From NCBI GenBank assembly GCA_023213395.1, contig CM041465.1, positions 18,042,001-18,106,000 on the forward strand: a stretch of 64,000 nt of DNA. The letters are read 5' to 3'. The translations under genes and the position numbers were made by a program. Shown here piece by piece: positions 43,991 to 55,260 of the stretch. This DNA comes from Cycas panzhihuaensis (lineage: Eukaryota; Cycadophyta). Positions within the stretch are counted from its first letter, which is position 1. Each line of letters opens with the position of its first letter. Under the pieces are notes generated by a model. That model saw only the letters and a list, made by a program, of their open reading frames with translations. It ran no database searches and was not told where the DNA came from.

Positions 43991-45067
43991 TATCTGTTAG
44001 CCTCACCTAATTGAGATTCGGGGTCCCTCAGGCCCCTTTCTTCTTTTTTCTACAGTTCTGCCTTCACACTGCACCAAACTTCGTGGTACCGCAGAGTTTG
44101 GCCTAGGTCCCATGACGATCGGGGCCCCACACGAATGGCACCCCCCCAAAAGGGGGGGGGGGGGTTCTTGCAAAAAAACCAAAAAATTTCCTTTTGGTGG
44201 GCCACAGCCAGGCCCACTGGGACCAGAGTTACTTAATGCCCTGGTCCCACCTCTCTCTGGGTCTAATTCAGACTCTGGGAGGTCTTTTTTCGCCCATATG
44301 GGGCCTAAAAGTCTACATGAAAATCACAAAAAATAATAAACTTTGAATTGTGAGATGGGTTGGGTTTTTAAGGATCCACTCACTAGATCTAGCCTGGCAT
44401 TCATCATCTCATCTCTATGGTCCTAGTGGCTGTCCTCCGGCTCCGATCTGACAGTCTGATCTCCCTTTGCGTGCCTCTGAAGTTGGGTAGCGCTCTGCTG
44501 TGTAAGGGAATGGCTTTGGATTCGCTCGAGAGCCCATGAAAATGAATCCCATTTTTATCGATTTTCCTTATATAGGTGGGGACCCCAACAGGCACTGTCT
44601 CCATTTTCACTCTCATGATAGCCCTTTGGATCGCCTCTTACCCCCGATCATCTTAGCCTTCTGGCCCTGTCTCCCGTTGTGCTCCCATAGCCTTTGTCTC
44701 TCTTCTTCTTGCAGATGCATTTATGGCACCTTACCAATGCATCTTTCACAAGGCTCTTTTTATCTCATTTTACGTGCCACTCCTGTGCATGCGCCAGTTT
44801 ATACTCGTTTGGCTCGTTTTGTCATCCTGGACCCATTTTTGTAGCCTGTTCCTGCTCCTGGGGCCTCCAAAGGGAATGCTCCCTCCATTCAGACTCGTTC
44901 TTCACTTTCTAAAGCAACCTTTGGCACCCCGGGGTGCCCTTTTTCCGTCCACTCTCAGCCAGTGGCTAGATAATCTGCTCTTATCCTTAGGTAGCCTCAT
45001 TACTAGGTCCTTTTACCCTTTATGGCCATTTACTGCTTGTCTTACGGGCCTCTTTTTACCCTAACTC
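43991..45067. other. G2 interval between antisense frame and second RNase H
   Basis: No supported gene. It holds a C7-A4-G13 hairpin tract (44141-44164) and a CCTTATATAGG motif (44566-44576), a TATA-like box on both strands. On the - strand that motif lies about 575 bases before the PMD frame; on the + strand about 490 bases before the second RNase H. The short frames in this interval are not recognisable. Confidence 0.5.
44566..44576 (-). promoter_or_regulatory. Near-palindromic TATA-like box between divergent frames
   Basis: CCTTATATAGG (+) / CCTATATAAGG (-) contains TATATAA on the - strand, upstream of the antisense PMD frame. Because the motif is nearly palindromic it could serve either direction. 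Promoter function is inferred from sequence and position only. Confidence 0.4.
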
Positions 45068-45448
45068 TTGTATTACTACATATTTTCTCTATCGAGACTT
45101 TTTCTGTCATCATCTATGTCTCTCTTCATCTTTATCGACGGTGGAAGCCGCGGTAATCCTGGACCTTCTGCCACTGTATGGATTCTTCGTAGCCCTTCTA
45201 GACATGATTTTCTATGCTCCAGAATCTTCCTCCCTGAGGCCACTAATAGCGAAGCTGAGTACACAACCATTATCAAAGCCCTCACCAATGCACTCTGTTT
45301 CCATAACGGATCTATTATTCTTCTTTGCGACTCCCAGGTTGTGGTGTCCCATCTCACCCAGGTTTACCGAGTGCGATGCCCTCGCTTGAGAGCCCTCGCT
45401 CTGACCGCCAGATCCCTGCTGGCTAATTTCCAGTCTGTTGACATCTAA
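45068..45448 (+). CDS. G2 second RNase H, separate open frame
   Basis: A 126-aa open frame, the best-preserved frame of G2. After a leading segment, MSLFIFIDGGSRGNPGPSA contains the first catalytic Asp (residues about 17-35). The catalytic Glu lies in NSEAEYTTIIKAL and the third acidic residue in LLCDSQVVVSHL. These are the signatures of a complete type I RNase H (archaeal/bacterial-like), distinct from the gypsy RNase H at 39451. Plant Tat elements are known to carry such an extra domain; here it stands 3.8 kb downstream of integrase and after the antisense frame. The start codon is uncertain; ATG 45068 or the in-frame ATG at 45116 is possible. The last catalytic Asp (V-D-S-L, about 45475) lies just past the TAA at 45446-45448. 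Similarity continues in the same reading (IPWALNAEVDSLVR), so the C-terminus is cut by a CAA-to-TAA change. Confidence 0.8.
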   Translation: MYYYIFSLSRLFLSSSMSLFIFIDGGSRGNPGPSATVWILRSPSRHDFLCSRIFLPEATNSEAEYTTIIKALTNALCFHNGSIILLCDSQVVVSHLTQVYRVRCPRLRALALTARSLLANFQSVDI

Positions 45449-45958
45449 CACATTCCTTGGGCCCTCAACGCTGAGGTAGATAGTCTCGTTCGCCTCATCC
45501 TTGAGCGCCACCTTCCTCTTCTTGTTGACCATCCCTGAGACTTGCCCGGTCGCTCTTTCACCCAAGTCTTAGGCTGTTATGCAGATCACCTTACGATCCA
45601 TTTGCACCTTCGAAAGTTAGTCGCTAATGAGGTTAAACTATGATGATTACTAGGTTTGCTCATTTAGCTCTTCTACCTGACTTTATCATGCACTTCGCTT
45701 TGCATCTTTTTACAATGGGGGTAGTCCCCTCATCCTTCTTAGCTTCCAGTCGATTCCCGAGTGGCACATAGGCAGTCCCTATGATGTCTCCATCCCTATC
45801 CTTATATCCACGTATTTTTCCATGACACTTGTCGGCACCCTTGACTCCTGTTACAATCATGATTTATATATATATATATATATATGCATGTACTACTGAC
45901 AGTTTTGTTGCCAGCATTCGCCATCGCACCATGCTTCTAAGCAACGAGGCTCTGCTGG
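45449..45958. other. G2 3' untranslated region with AT microsatellite
   Basis: After the remaining RNase H residues (to about 45500) there is no gene. A (TA)n run lies at about 45863-45885. Confidence 0.55.
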
Positions 45959-45969
45959 CAAGGGGGCAG
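45959..45969 (+). promoter_or_regulatory. Polypurine tract of G2
   Basis: CAAGGGGGCAG directly abuts the 3' LTR start at 45970, where plus-strand DNA synthesis would be primed. Confidence 0.8.
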
Positions 45970-48724
45970 TGTTTCCTAGCTACTATGAATGGATGTGGAT
46001 AGGTCAACTTAGGTAGGCTCAGGTATACTTCTTCCTTTTCACTTGTACTATTTCTTTGGAAAGGTTGATAGAAGTGTTACCTTGTTGCATGACTGCTTAC
46101 TTCATTTGTATGATCACTTTGCATTTGTTGCCTGTTCATGTTGCTTGTCGTATTGTGAGCCTATGATGACCCAGCGGGACCTACCTTTCTGTAAGGTAGG
46201 CATCCCCATGGTACTATACAACCCTCTGCGCTATCTCCACACCACCTCGAGCTTCTTTTGGTTTGTATGACCCATTCATGCCTCGACTTTGAGCTCCTAG
46301 CACCTCGTTTCTGGGACCTTTGCCCATTGATGTTTTACTTGCCTTTGTCCACATGCATTATGGACTATCTCATCTACCTAGACAGGAGGGCCAACCCCTC
46401 CCAGGCCTACCACATCACCTCCCAAAGCTTTTGGAACCCATAATTCTTCCATTCTGGCTTTCTGGTCCCACACTGTAGCGATATCGCGAAGTTTACTGCG
46501 GTGCAACTGTTGTCAGTTATTTTTAAAAAATTGTCATGATAATTCTCGCATTTCCTCCAGAATCACCGCATGGCCTCACGTCCACCTCATCCCTATTCAC
46601 ATTCTATTCTCTCATTTAGGGCTTGGATGGGTATAAGTATCAAAACCCTCATTATTTTAAGGACTCTTGGATCAATTTTGGCTCTTCAACATAATTGTTC
46701 CTGCTGTAACTTCTGCTCTTCTTCTCTTTCTACGATAGGTGTACTTGCAGGCCTGCGTTTCCTATAACTCTACGCTACGATCCACCTGCAACTACCTTCT
46801 CCCATGGTGGAAAGCCTCTCTCTAGGTTTTATCAAGCAATTTTGGTGTTGTTCTTCTCCAACTTGTCCAACAAGTGTCTCCTTCAGCTATCTATTAGGAT
46901 TTCTCCTGCAAACCCTTATAAGGATCCTCTTCTCCACTGGTAGCAGGGCCAGACCTATCCTATATTAGCCCAGCAGGTCTTCCAAACCCCTTTTATCTAG
47001 ATTTACGGTAAGTTATCTCTATATTAGACCTATTTCTTGCCTTGTTTGCCTATTTCCTTCAGGTTTGACCATAGCAAAGCTTGTTTTTTAGTAAGTTTGG
47101 CTTGTTGCTCCTGGGTTCTACTTTCCCTCCACTAGTCTTCTTCAAGGGAGTAGTGGGAGAAGAGGCATAAGGTTGGGTGAAGAGAACAAGGTGGTGTAGG
47201 CCCCTTTCAGTCTTTCTCTCCAAGGGCATCCCCTTCCCACCTTCTCTTCTCTTGCTCCATGCTCCTCTTGGGATAATTAGGAGTGAGTGAGCCCTAGGCC
47301 TATGTTGGATTGTCAGCATATGTAGCCCCTTACTACACTAATTCCAGGCCTGCACGCCTCTTGTTTGGACCACCATAGTGTCCCTTGTATTGTTGGGTAT
47401 CTCTTGATAACATTGGCAAGGGTTTATGCACTAGATTGCTGCCCATAGCAATTTCGTGTCTTGCATATCCTCCAATGCTTTGTCACTTCTTTCCTTGCAT
47501 CTCTTAGCTGTCCTTAGTTGCCTTTACCCTTATCTTGTTGTGCTAGAGAGTTGTGTGGAGAACCCACCAGAGGGTTAGCCATCCTGAGGCTTCCTTTCAC
47601 TCCATTTTGCTTGACATACATGATTGCTTGAGAGAGGATTTTAGAGCTTATTGTAGCGGTTGCTTTTCCTAACACTTTAACATAAATATTACATATATAC
47701 TTGCATATACATAGCTTGTCTTTTGCAGCCCCTTCTTGGAAGGGATAAGCTCATGCATGTGCAGGCTGGTGTGGTGCTCTTGCAAAGGTATAAAACATTT
47801 AGATCCAGGTAAGATCTACTGTTTTTATTCTTTGCTCTCGCTTTCTTCCTTTTTGCTTTCTTTTCACAAAAGGGAAGGTAAGGAAGCCCCCATCATTCAC
47901 GTTAAAACTTGGTTACGCATTCGTGGATTGATGCAAGGACGTACGTTACGCATGGGTGAGGCCTCCTATCGGCCGCTACATCTTCCGGGTACGTACATCC
48001 TTCCTTTAGCCCTCTTTTCCCTTTCTTACTTTTGTTTAGGATCTATGTACTAGCTAAGTAGGTTATATAAAAGTAAAAAGGGTAAATAGTATCTTTTATT
48101 TACACTTGCATGCTTGCATGTCACATACTCAACCCTCATAGGAAAAGGATGTTATAGGAAACTTGCTCTTCCCTTTCCTTTTTCCTACGAAGCCTAGCTC
48201 ACCCTTTTCACTTCATTCCATTTGATATTGTTTGCTTGCATGTGTGACACCTATCCCTTTTTTCCTTTTTTATTTGCCCTTTGAATCGTTAAAGGAATTT
48301 TTGGTTTAGTTGTCTCCTTCCCTTTCTCTCTCTCCTTCTCTTGGCCTTATTTGCTTCATTAAATAACCAAGAGGAACCTGACTACATCGTAGGCTATCGC
48401 CTACCTTATCCATGTTTGTTTCCCTCCATCATAGGGAAACCTTTGAGGACTCCTCTCTTCTGCTTTTGGCCATCTAAGGGTGGGAGGATCTTCCTCTTGA
48501 GTTTATCCAGGCTACCCTTCCTATTTTCCCTCTTTCTCTCCTAGATTGAGGGCCACTTCAAGGTAATTGGGTATTATCCGTAGGTCCCGAACTCGCGCTC
48601 TGGCACACTGGGCACCCTGCGTGATACTTTCTTTACTTGTAGGTTTTTGCCCGCACCTTCAATATCACCATCGACCATCATCATTCCTACCGAGCTTAAC
48701 TATTATCCTGTAGACGCGCATCCA
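45970..48724 (+). repeat. 3' LTR of G2
   Basis: TGTTTCCTAGC...GCATCCA, 2755 bp, colinear with 31687-34443. The TATA-like motifs are at 46632-46637 and 47789-47795. The TSD CATTC follows at 48725-48729. Confidence 0.93.
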
Positions 48725-49166
48725 CATTCCTTTTAAATCATGTTCTTTATCTTCTTCTTTTCATGAAGGGACATCATATTCTAGTTAGTCTTATGAAGAA
48801 TCTTCTATAGTTTAGGTAATTAATCTAGATTTTCCACTTCCAAGTGAGTGTCATTTCTCATAAGTCTTATGTTTACCTACAATCATTGGTGTTGTGACTT
48901 CCTCTTATGAAAGCGCTTTGCTATTGAAACAATTGGGCTTATCCTCTTGTAAGATGCCTATATCTATAACAACTCTATTTTTTAAATCTTCTCTCTTCAT
49001 TACATGGCTTAACAGATGAGCAAAGAAATTGTTATTACATAGGCATTTAGACTTGGTACTTAGTGATGAAGTTGTTTCACCTTTCACTTCATCTTAAACA
49101 AACCAAATTTCATCTACTAGGGTTAAGAGATTAACTTGGTTTTAATTATTTCTCTTTCTCCCTATC
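48725..49166 (+). pseudogene. Gypsy G1 linker between G2 and G3 insertions
   Basis: Degraded Ser-rich coding-like sequence (PFKSCSLSSSFHEGTSYSS near 48730-48785) that fits the protease-RT linker of G1. It ends with the G3 TSD CTATC (49162-49166). There are no recognised domains. Confidence 0.55.
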
Positions 49167-49636
49167 TGTGTGCTTGTACTTACTACATACTCTTATGCAT
49201 ATGCCAATAAGTAGGCATAGGATAATCACAAGTATTGATTAACTCTATCATACACTTAATCTAGAACATATAATAGTCCATCAATGGAGGGAGAAACCAT
49301 AATTATTCTATTAATAATAAGTCACGTCTAGTTCTCTCACAACCATACGCCAAGCTAGAGTAGTACATAGAACATTTATAAACACAATATACAACAAGTT
49401 ATATTATAATACACAAGCATATGGTTCTTTGTGGTTTATAATCACTCACATATACATATACCCATGTCCCTCATCTTCAAAATTCCTTCCATATTTATTT
49501 CTTATTCTTATAATCATATCCCATAGTTAGTTACAACCATTCTCAACTAATGTATTAGTTCAATTACTTTTTCATGTGACTATTTTTTCCTTTACATTAT
49601 GATTATCAAGTTGCAACCAATTTCTGCTAATACACA
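49167..49636 (-). repeat. 3' LTR of G3
   Basis: TGTGTGCTT...AATACACA, partner of 58998-59466; both share GTAGGCATAGGATAATCAC and AGTATTGATTAACTCTATC. Confidence 0.92.
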
Positions 49637-49699
49637 TCACCCCCATCACAATTCTTATGAGTGCTCTCACTTATAATAAAAAATTTATAATCACTACTT

Positions 49700-51400
49700 C
49701 CCCTCTACAATTCTTTACTCTAATCATCCCACCTTTTTTTAATCTTTTCCATTTCTAAATGAATTGTTTGAGGATCCAACCAATGAACTATGCAAAGTGG
49801 GCTAGTTCCTTACCTTTTATAGTGGTCATAAAGAATGTCGACATCATACAATGCTTACATTTGAGCCATTGTTGGTTTCTCTTTGGAATGCAATTGCTTA
49901 ATTTCTTCCTATAATTCATTATTTTTTGTCTCCACAGAGACTAAGTCTCTTCAAAATGAAGAACTCATTGACCAAAAATAATTTGCATGTTCAACATCTT
50001 ATCATGTTTATAGAATCCATTTTCCTAACTTGTACATTACCTTCTCCAGTCTATATGAAATTTGTTAAATAAACATTATTTAAAAAACTTTTACCAAATG
50101 TTCCACCTTAGATGTATCTTTGACCTAATGCATGATAAACTTGATTAAAATTTCTATTTTTTCTTCATAGGCCACTAATTGGTCCTCTACTTTTTGAATC
50201 CACTATAAGTCTAAGGGTGGTCATTTATTTTGGGCTCCTAATTCACTCAACATTTGTTGGATTATTTTGGCTAGAAATGAAAATTTTCAATGTGCCACAT
50301 TGTGCAGTTGGCACTCCATTAGATCGATCCCCTCTCCCATGAATTCTTCGCTATTAAAATAAAAATCTACCTCAACTGGCTGACTATTCATAATTCGTAT
50401 TATTTCCTACTTTGCCTTTTTTTCCATAAGTTTTCTTTTCTTCCTCCTTTCCTCCTTTGTATTTTTGGGCTTGTTTGGTTATTATGCTAGTTGGAGTTCC
50501 TCCTCCAAGATTTTCTACTTGATTGTCACCCCAACATCTCCTACCTTTTATTTTTTTCTAATTTATTTTTCTTCCTCTTTTTAGCTTCTTCAATGGTCTC
50601 CTTCTATTTTTCCTGTACTCCTTCCTCTACTAGCGAGGTCACCTCTTCCCACTACCTTTCACTTTGATTCATCTCTTGTAGTAATATTTGGGGATTATTT
50701 CCTTCATTTTTCTATAGAAACCATTCCTTTCCTTTTTATTGAGCTTGACCCCTCCTGCCTTTTAAAATAATTTATCCAACTTATGAGGACTAATTATCCT
50801 TGCTTTGCTTGAGGTAGATTCGGTTTTAGACATTGTGAATATAATAGTCCTTGGAATAAAGTTTGATGATAAAATATCATAGATTGAGTACTAACCTTAG
50901 TATTGTTTAAAATTTCTAAAAGCTTACCTAAAATAAATGAAGCCCAATTGAATTTATCACCTTATGCCACTCTTAGAAGCATCGACCTCATCTTTATAGG
51001 CACATATAGATTCTTTTGGCTTAAGATGACTTGGATAAAAAGGAAATGAGCCACCCAATGCCTATTTTCATCTATGATACCCATAATTTATATCCTAGAT
51101 ATAGAGATGTCTAATACCTAAGTGCCCAATTATTTTTCTACCTATTCTCGAGAGATTATTTTATCTTTAGGTACGTCTTCACTTAAATTGGGTGGACTCA
51201 AGATCTACACAATATCGTTTGTAAAAATGTCTAATAGATTAGGTTGGTATACTACTAAGTAAATCATTGATGACAAAAAATCAAGTGCTACTAAAAATAA
51301 CCCTGTTGGTATATACTGAACGAATCTTTCCTTCATCAAATTTATTTTTCTTACATCATTTTATTACATGTTGTTCTATTTATTTCTAATTTAATCATCA
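49700..51400 (-). pseudogene. G3 extra reading frame downstream of integrase
   Basis: In the sense direction of G3, between the minisatellite and the 3' LTR, the - strand reads as protein for more than 150 codons: ERFVQYIPTGLFLVALDFLSS (about 51290-51340), then DENRHWVAHFLFIQVILSQ and NLYVPIKMRSMLLRVA*GDKFNWASFILGKLLEIL (about 50920-51050), then a Lys/Glu-rich tail from about 50836. The W...F...L-x-P, then R..L.....G..F-N-W...I order resembles the 'putative plant transposon protein' domain seen in plant retroelements; this assignment is tentative. Stops are frequent. It could instead be a worn env-like ORF of an Athila-type element. Confidence 0.45.
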
Positions 51401-51889
51401 TTGGCCTCTCAAAAATTGATATGGATATCTAAGGTATTCTTCATGTTTGCTCTTCTACTATTACTTCCCAACTTATCTATTCTTCAACTTGTGTTTTGAC
51501 TACAATTCTTAATGTCTTGCGTTCCATATGTCATGCAAAACCACCATCATTTTAATTTATAGCTTGCAATAATTAAGTTGTAACTGATTCATACCATGAT
51601 TACCAACTATCATGTATGAAGACCACTTGTTGTCACCACTGCTATCTCAAGTACTATTTGTCATAGTCTGCATTATTATTGTTAATGCCTCAAATGATCT
51701 TGAATTATATGCAAATCTTACTGATGTAATTGCTAAGGGGTTCTGCCAAACTAGTTATTATTAGTATTAATCATCTATACATCTATAGTTACAATTTTTA
51801 GTTATTTTAGTCATGATTAACATTGACCCTTATCATCATTTATTCCTAGTTGTGATCATTACTTATTTTTGACCTTTTACATGGTGGGT

Positions 51890-52620
51890 TGCAACTGCTT
51901 ATTGCTTTTAGTTGTAATCTATTTTCATCCTAGGTTGCAACTTCTTATATACCTAGTTATAACTTTTATATCCCTAATTGTAATGACTCTTCATCCCTGG
52001 TTGTAACCTTTTCTAATATTTGGTTGTAACTTTCTATTTCCCAGCTTGTAACCAGTTCTAAAGTTTGGTTGCAACCTTTTGTATCCTCGGTTATAACCAC
52101 TTCTTATCCTTGATTGCAACCTTTTGCATCCTAGGTTATAATTACTTCTCATCCTTTATTACAACCTTTTATGTCCTAGGTTCCAACCACTTCTAAACTT
52201 TGGTTATAACCTTCTACATCCTAGGTTGTAACTTCTTCTCATCCTTGGTTATAAACTTTTGTGTCTTAGGTTGCAACTGATTCCCATCCTTGGTTTAACC
52301 TTCTATGTCCTAGGTTGTAACCACTTCTAAACTTTGGTTATAACCTTCTATATCTTAGGTTGCAACCTCTTCTCATCCTTGGTTATAAATTTTTGCATTC
52401 TAGGTTGCAACCACTTCTAAAGTTTAATTGAAACCTTTTGTGTCCCAAGTTGCAACCACTTTTGAACTTTGGTTACAACCTTTTGTATCCTAGGTTGTAA
52501 CCTTTTATGTCCTAAGTTACAACTACTTCTAAACTTTGGTTGCAGTATTCTATGTCTCAGGTTGCAACCACTTTTGAACTTTGGTTGTAACATTTTGGGT
52601 CTTGGATTATAATTGGTTTC
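51890..52620. repeat. 45-bp minisatellite (about 15-16 units) in the G3 3' region
   Basis: The unit is close to GGTTGTAACCACTTCTAAACTTT plus GGTTATAACCTTCTACATCCTA: two diverged 22-23-bp halves, each beginning with a palindromic GGTTRYAACC core. Unit length is conserved at 44-45 bp from about 52020 to 52605. Because 45 is a multiple of three, the - strand stays open (52731-52417) as a 15-residue protein repeat. Tandem arrays in the 3' untranslated region are known for Tat/Ogre gypsy elements and can seed satellites. Related GTTGCAACCA words also occur in the G3 LTRs (49609-49625, 59360-59370, 59439-59449). Confidence 0.9.
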
Positions 52621-52739
52621 TACTAATATTATAATAAAGTCTGTATATATTGAAATGATTGAGGAATATCTACTCCTATAGTTTTGTGCCCCCCCGCCCC
52701 CTCCTAATTTATTTTTTAACTTGATGTCCATTGACTAGT

Positions 52740-53760
52740 TTTTCAAGCAATGTTCCATCAAGTTGTTAGAGTTATATTGCTCTATTAGATCTAATACAAT
52801 TTACCTTATATAGCCTTAGCCATTATAACTTCAATTTTTTTTGGCTTTATGCAAAATTTTCTATCATACAAAAGTATAAGATCTTCTTCTTGGAACTGAG
52901 GTACTTCTAGATGTCGATCATGCCATGCTTTATATCTATATTTCTCTAATTTTAATTTCCATAAATCCTGGCTCTTTTCTCATCCATTCTCATTAACTCA
53001 ATGAGTCACTACTTGCTTGAATCTTTCTCTGTAGGGCCACATTTAGGCTTTTCATTTGGAATCTGATAGGAAGTATTGCTTCTATCCCATAAACTAACTC
53101 AAACAATGTTTGTTTATTTAGTCCTTTTACCATTGTTCTATCTACCCACAATATTAAATGGAGTTATTCTGCCTAATTCATTCTCCATTTGTTGTAGATA
53201 TTGGACAATGCTAGTTTTAAAATTTTATTCATACTCTCTACTTATCCATTTGCTTAGGGTTAATATGGAGAGGATTTAGAATATTGAATCATGAACTCCT
53301 TTGTAAGATGCTCAATTGTCTCACTCAAAAAATAACTTCCTTGATTGAAATAATTTCTAAGGGACAACCAAACTGAATGATGATCATTTCATATAAAAAT
53401 TGAGTTGTAATTTGGGTATCACACATTCTCATTAGTTTCACTCCACCCATTTGGTTAAGAAGTTTTTAGCCACCAAAATATATCTTGCATTTATCTGTTT
53501 AGCTGGTGGACTAATGGGTCTGATAAAATCTAGTCCTTATTTTTCAAATGGAGCATGGGCTAGAATGGCATATAAAGGTATCAAATGATTCTTTATTGGT
53601 TTTCTAACTCATTAGCATGCATCACAATTATGAACCCAATTTTCTATGTCCTAAAATAATGTAGACTACCAAAGTCTAACTAATAAAAAAATTTTAGGTG
53701 TGGGTTTGACACCTTGATGCTTTGTTGTGACACTTTTATGGGCTTCTCTAATGATATCTT
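52740..53760 (-). pseudogene. G3 integrase
   Basis: Broken - strand frames show GLDFIRPISPPAKQ..ARYILVA..FLTKWVE (about 53470-53560, first catalytic Asp region), FELVYGIEAILPI (about 53060-53105) and a C-terminal WHDRHLEVPQFQ..DLILLYD-like block (about 52860-52930). This is the usual gypsy integrase order. Stops are frequent and the D-D-E triad cannot be verified in full. Confidence 0.72.
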
Positions 53761-54079
53761 CTACCTCATATTCCATTATATATCACCTCAACACATGGTT
53801 TAGTCCTGATTTGTATAGCATCCCTTGAATTAGTTAAAAGGAATTTTTTTTAAAAATAAAACTTTATCATTCTACTCATTCCATGCTTAATGGTGTCTGT
53901 CTTATAGATAGATACTGCATAATATCTTTATACGATTTAGGAACTACTTTAATAGAGAATAATTATATGTCTAGAAAGCCATCTTGGATTCCTATGGCCA
54001 GTTCTCCTTTCACATCCCTTAATAATAGGTCTAGGATTATATGCTTATCTCTTCTTTTTACCATAATTTTGAAGTTGAA

Positions 54080-55260
54080 CTCTTGAAAAAATGTCAAATA
54101 TCAACTATGTATTCCTTACAAAATGGGTTTGTTAACTAGGTACCATAAGGCCTCATGGTCTACAAAAAAAAAAAAAAAGGATTAGCTAATAAGTAATATC
54201 TAAATTTTTAAAGATCATAGGCATGCCTAATCCTTCTCATTCCATCAATGAGTAATCTCATTCTGCTTCTGTTAACTTGTGACTTATAAAATATATTAAT
54301 GGATCTACTTTGTTGTCTTCTAGTTGTATTAATACACACCTAATAACAAGTAAGAAGGTATCTATATATACATGGAACAATTTTTCCCAATCAAGAAATC
54401 ATAGGACTAGTGCTTAGACGATTTTCTTCTTTAAAATCTCAAATGAAAGCTCTTGTTGTAATTTCCATTACCACCTAACTTTCCTTTTTAGTAAGGCTTC
54501 CAAGGGACTAGCTATCTAGGCATAAGTTTTTTATGAAGTTCCAATAATATCCCATCATTCATAAGAATCCCTTAACCTATTTCTGTAGTTTAGGTATAGG
54601 AAAGTTCAAAATTATAGCTATTTTATTAGGGTAAGTAAGCAACCCATTTTTTGAAACAACATAATGTAAAAATATCCTAAAGGGAACTATGAATGTACAC
54701 TTTACAAGATTTAAACACTATTTAGAGCTATGAATATGCACTTCATAGGATTTAAACATAATTTGCTCTTTCTGCAAGTTTCAAGCATTAACTATAAATA
54801 GGCAAGATGATTTTTTAACAAATTGAATAATGTTAAATCATTTAAAAATACCTCAATTATTTTCCTGATAGTTTGATTAAAAATATTAAAAATCACTCTT
54901 TGAAATATAGTTGGAGCATTGGCTCGTCCAAACAACATAACTCTAAATGCATATGTACCCCATTTTATAATAAATATTGTCTTTAGTTGGTCTTTAGTCA
55001 TAATATGCATTTTATTATCTCTATTGAATCCATTTTTGAATGAATAAACTTCATTTCCTATATTTTTTTGTAAAATATCTTCAGTGAATGGAATTAAGAA
55101 TAGGTCTTTCTTTATTTCTTTATTTAGAGCTTTATAATCCATACAGACTCTAAGCTTTTCATTCTTTTTTGAATCAACTACAACTAGACTCACCCATTCA
55201 CTATTTTCTACATCAAAGATATAGTTTTCTTTAAGAAAGTTATCGAGTTCTACTTTTTTT
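54080..55260 (-). pseudogene. G3 reverse transcriptase and RNase H
   Basis: The frame 55193-54792 has the RT N-palm: MSLVVVDSKKNEKLRVCMDYKALN (gypsy W-x-x-C-x-D-Y-R-x-L-N form), LFLIPFTEDIL, then KWGTYAFRVMLFGRANAPTIFQR and VFLNDLTLF. The catalytic F-L-D-D has become F-L-N-D, which abolishes a metal-binding Asp. The RNase H region (about 54080-54560) is only faintly readable, interrupted by stops. Confidence 0.82.

Larger units (their letters stand above)
31687..48724 (+). mobile_element. 17 kb Tat/Ogre-like Ty3/gypsy element G2
   Basis: LTRs 31687-34443 and 45970-48724 (2757 and 2755 bp, roughly 90% identical by eye), with 5-bp TSD CATTC (31682-31686 and 48725-48729). Order: PBS; gag, protease and RT start in one common reading frame (34639-38706); RT core; RNase H; integrase; an antisense plant-mobile-domain frame; a separate second RNase H; polypurine tract. 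Great length, very long LTRs, a second RNase H and an antisense extra ORF fit the Tat lineage of plant gypsy elements. It is clearly GC-richer than its host element G1. Confidence 0.93.

Noticed and set aside
45212-45565. 117-aa - strand ORF opposite the second RNase H
   Set aside because: The + strand has all RNase H signature residues; the - strand frame is its shadow.
51890-52620. Possible CRISPR-like array (regular short repeats)
   Set aside because: Units are contiguous, diverged and without unique spacers, and the context is a plant retrotransposon; it is a minisatellite.
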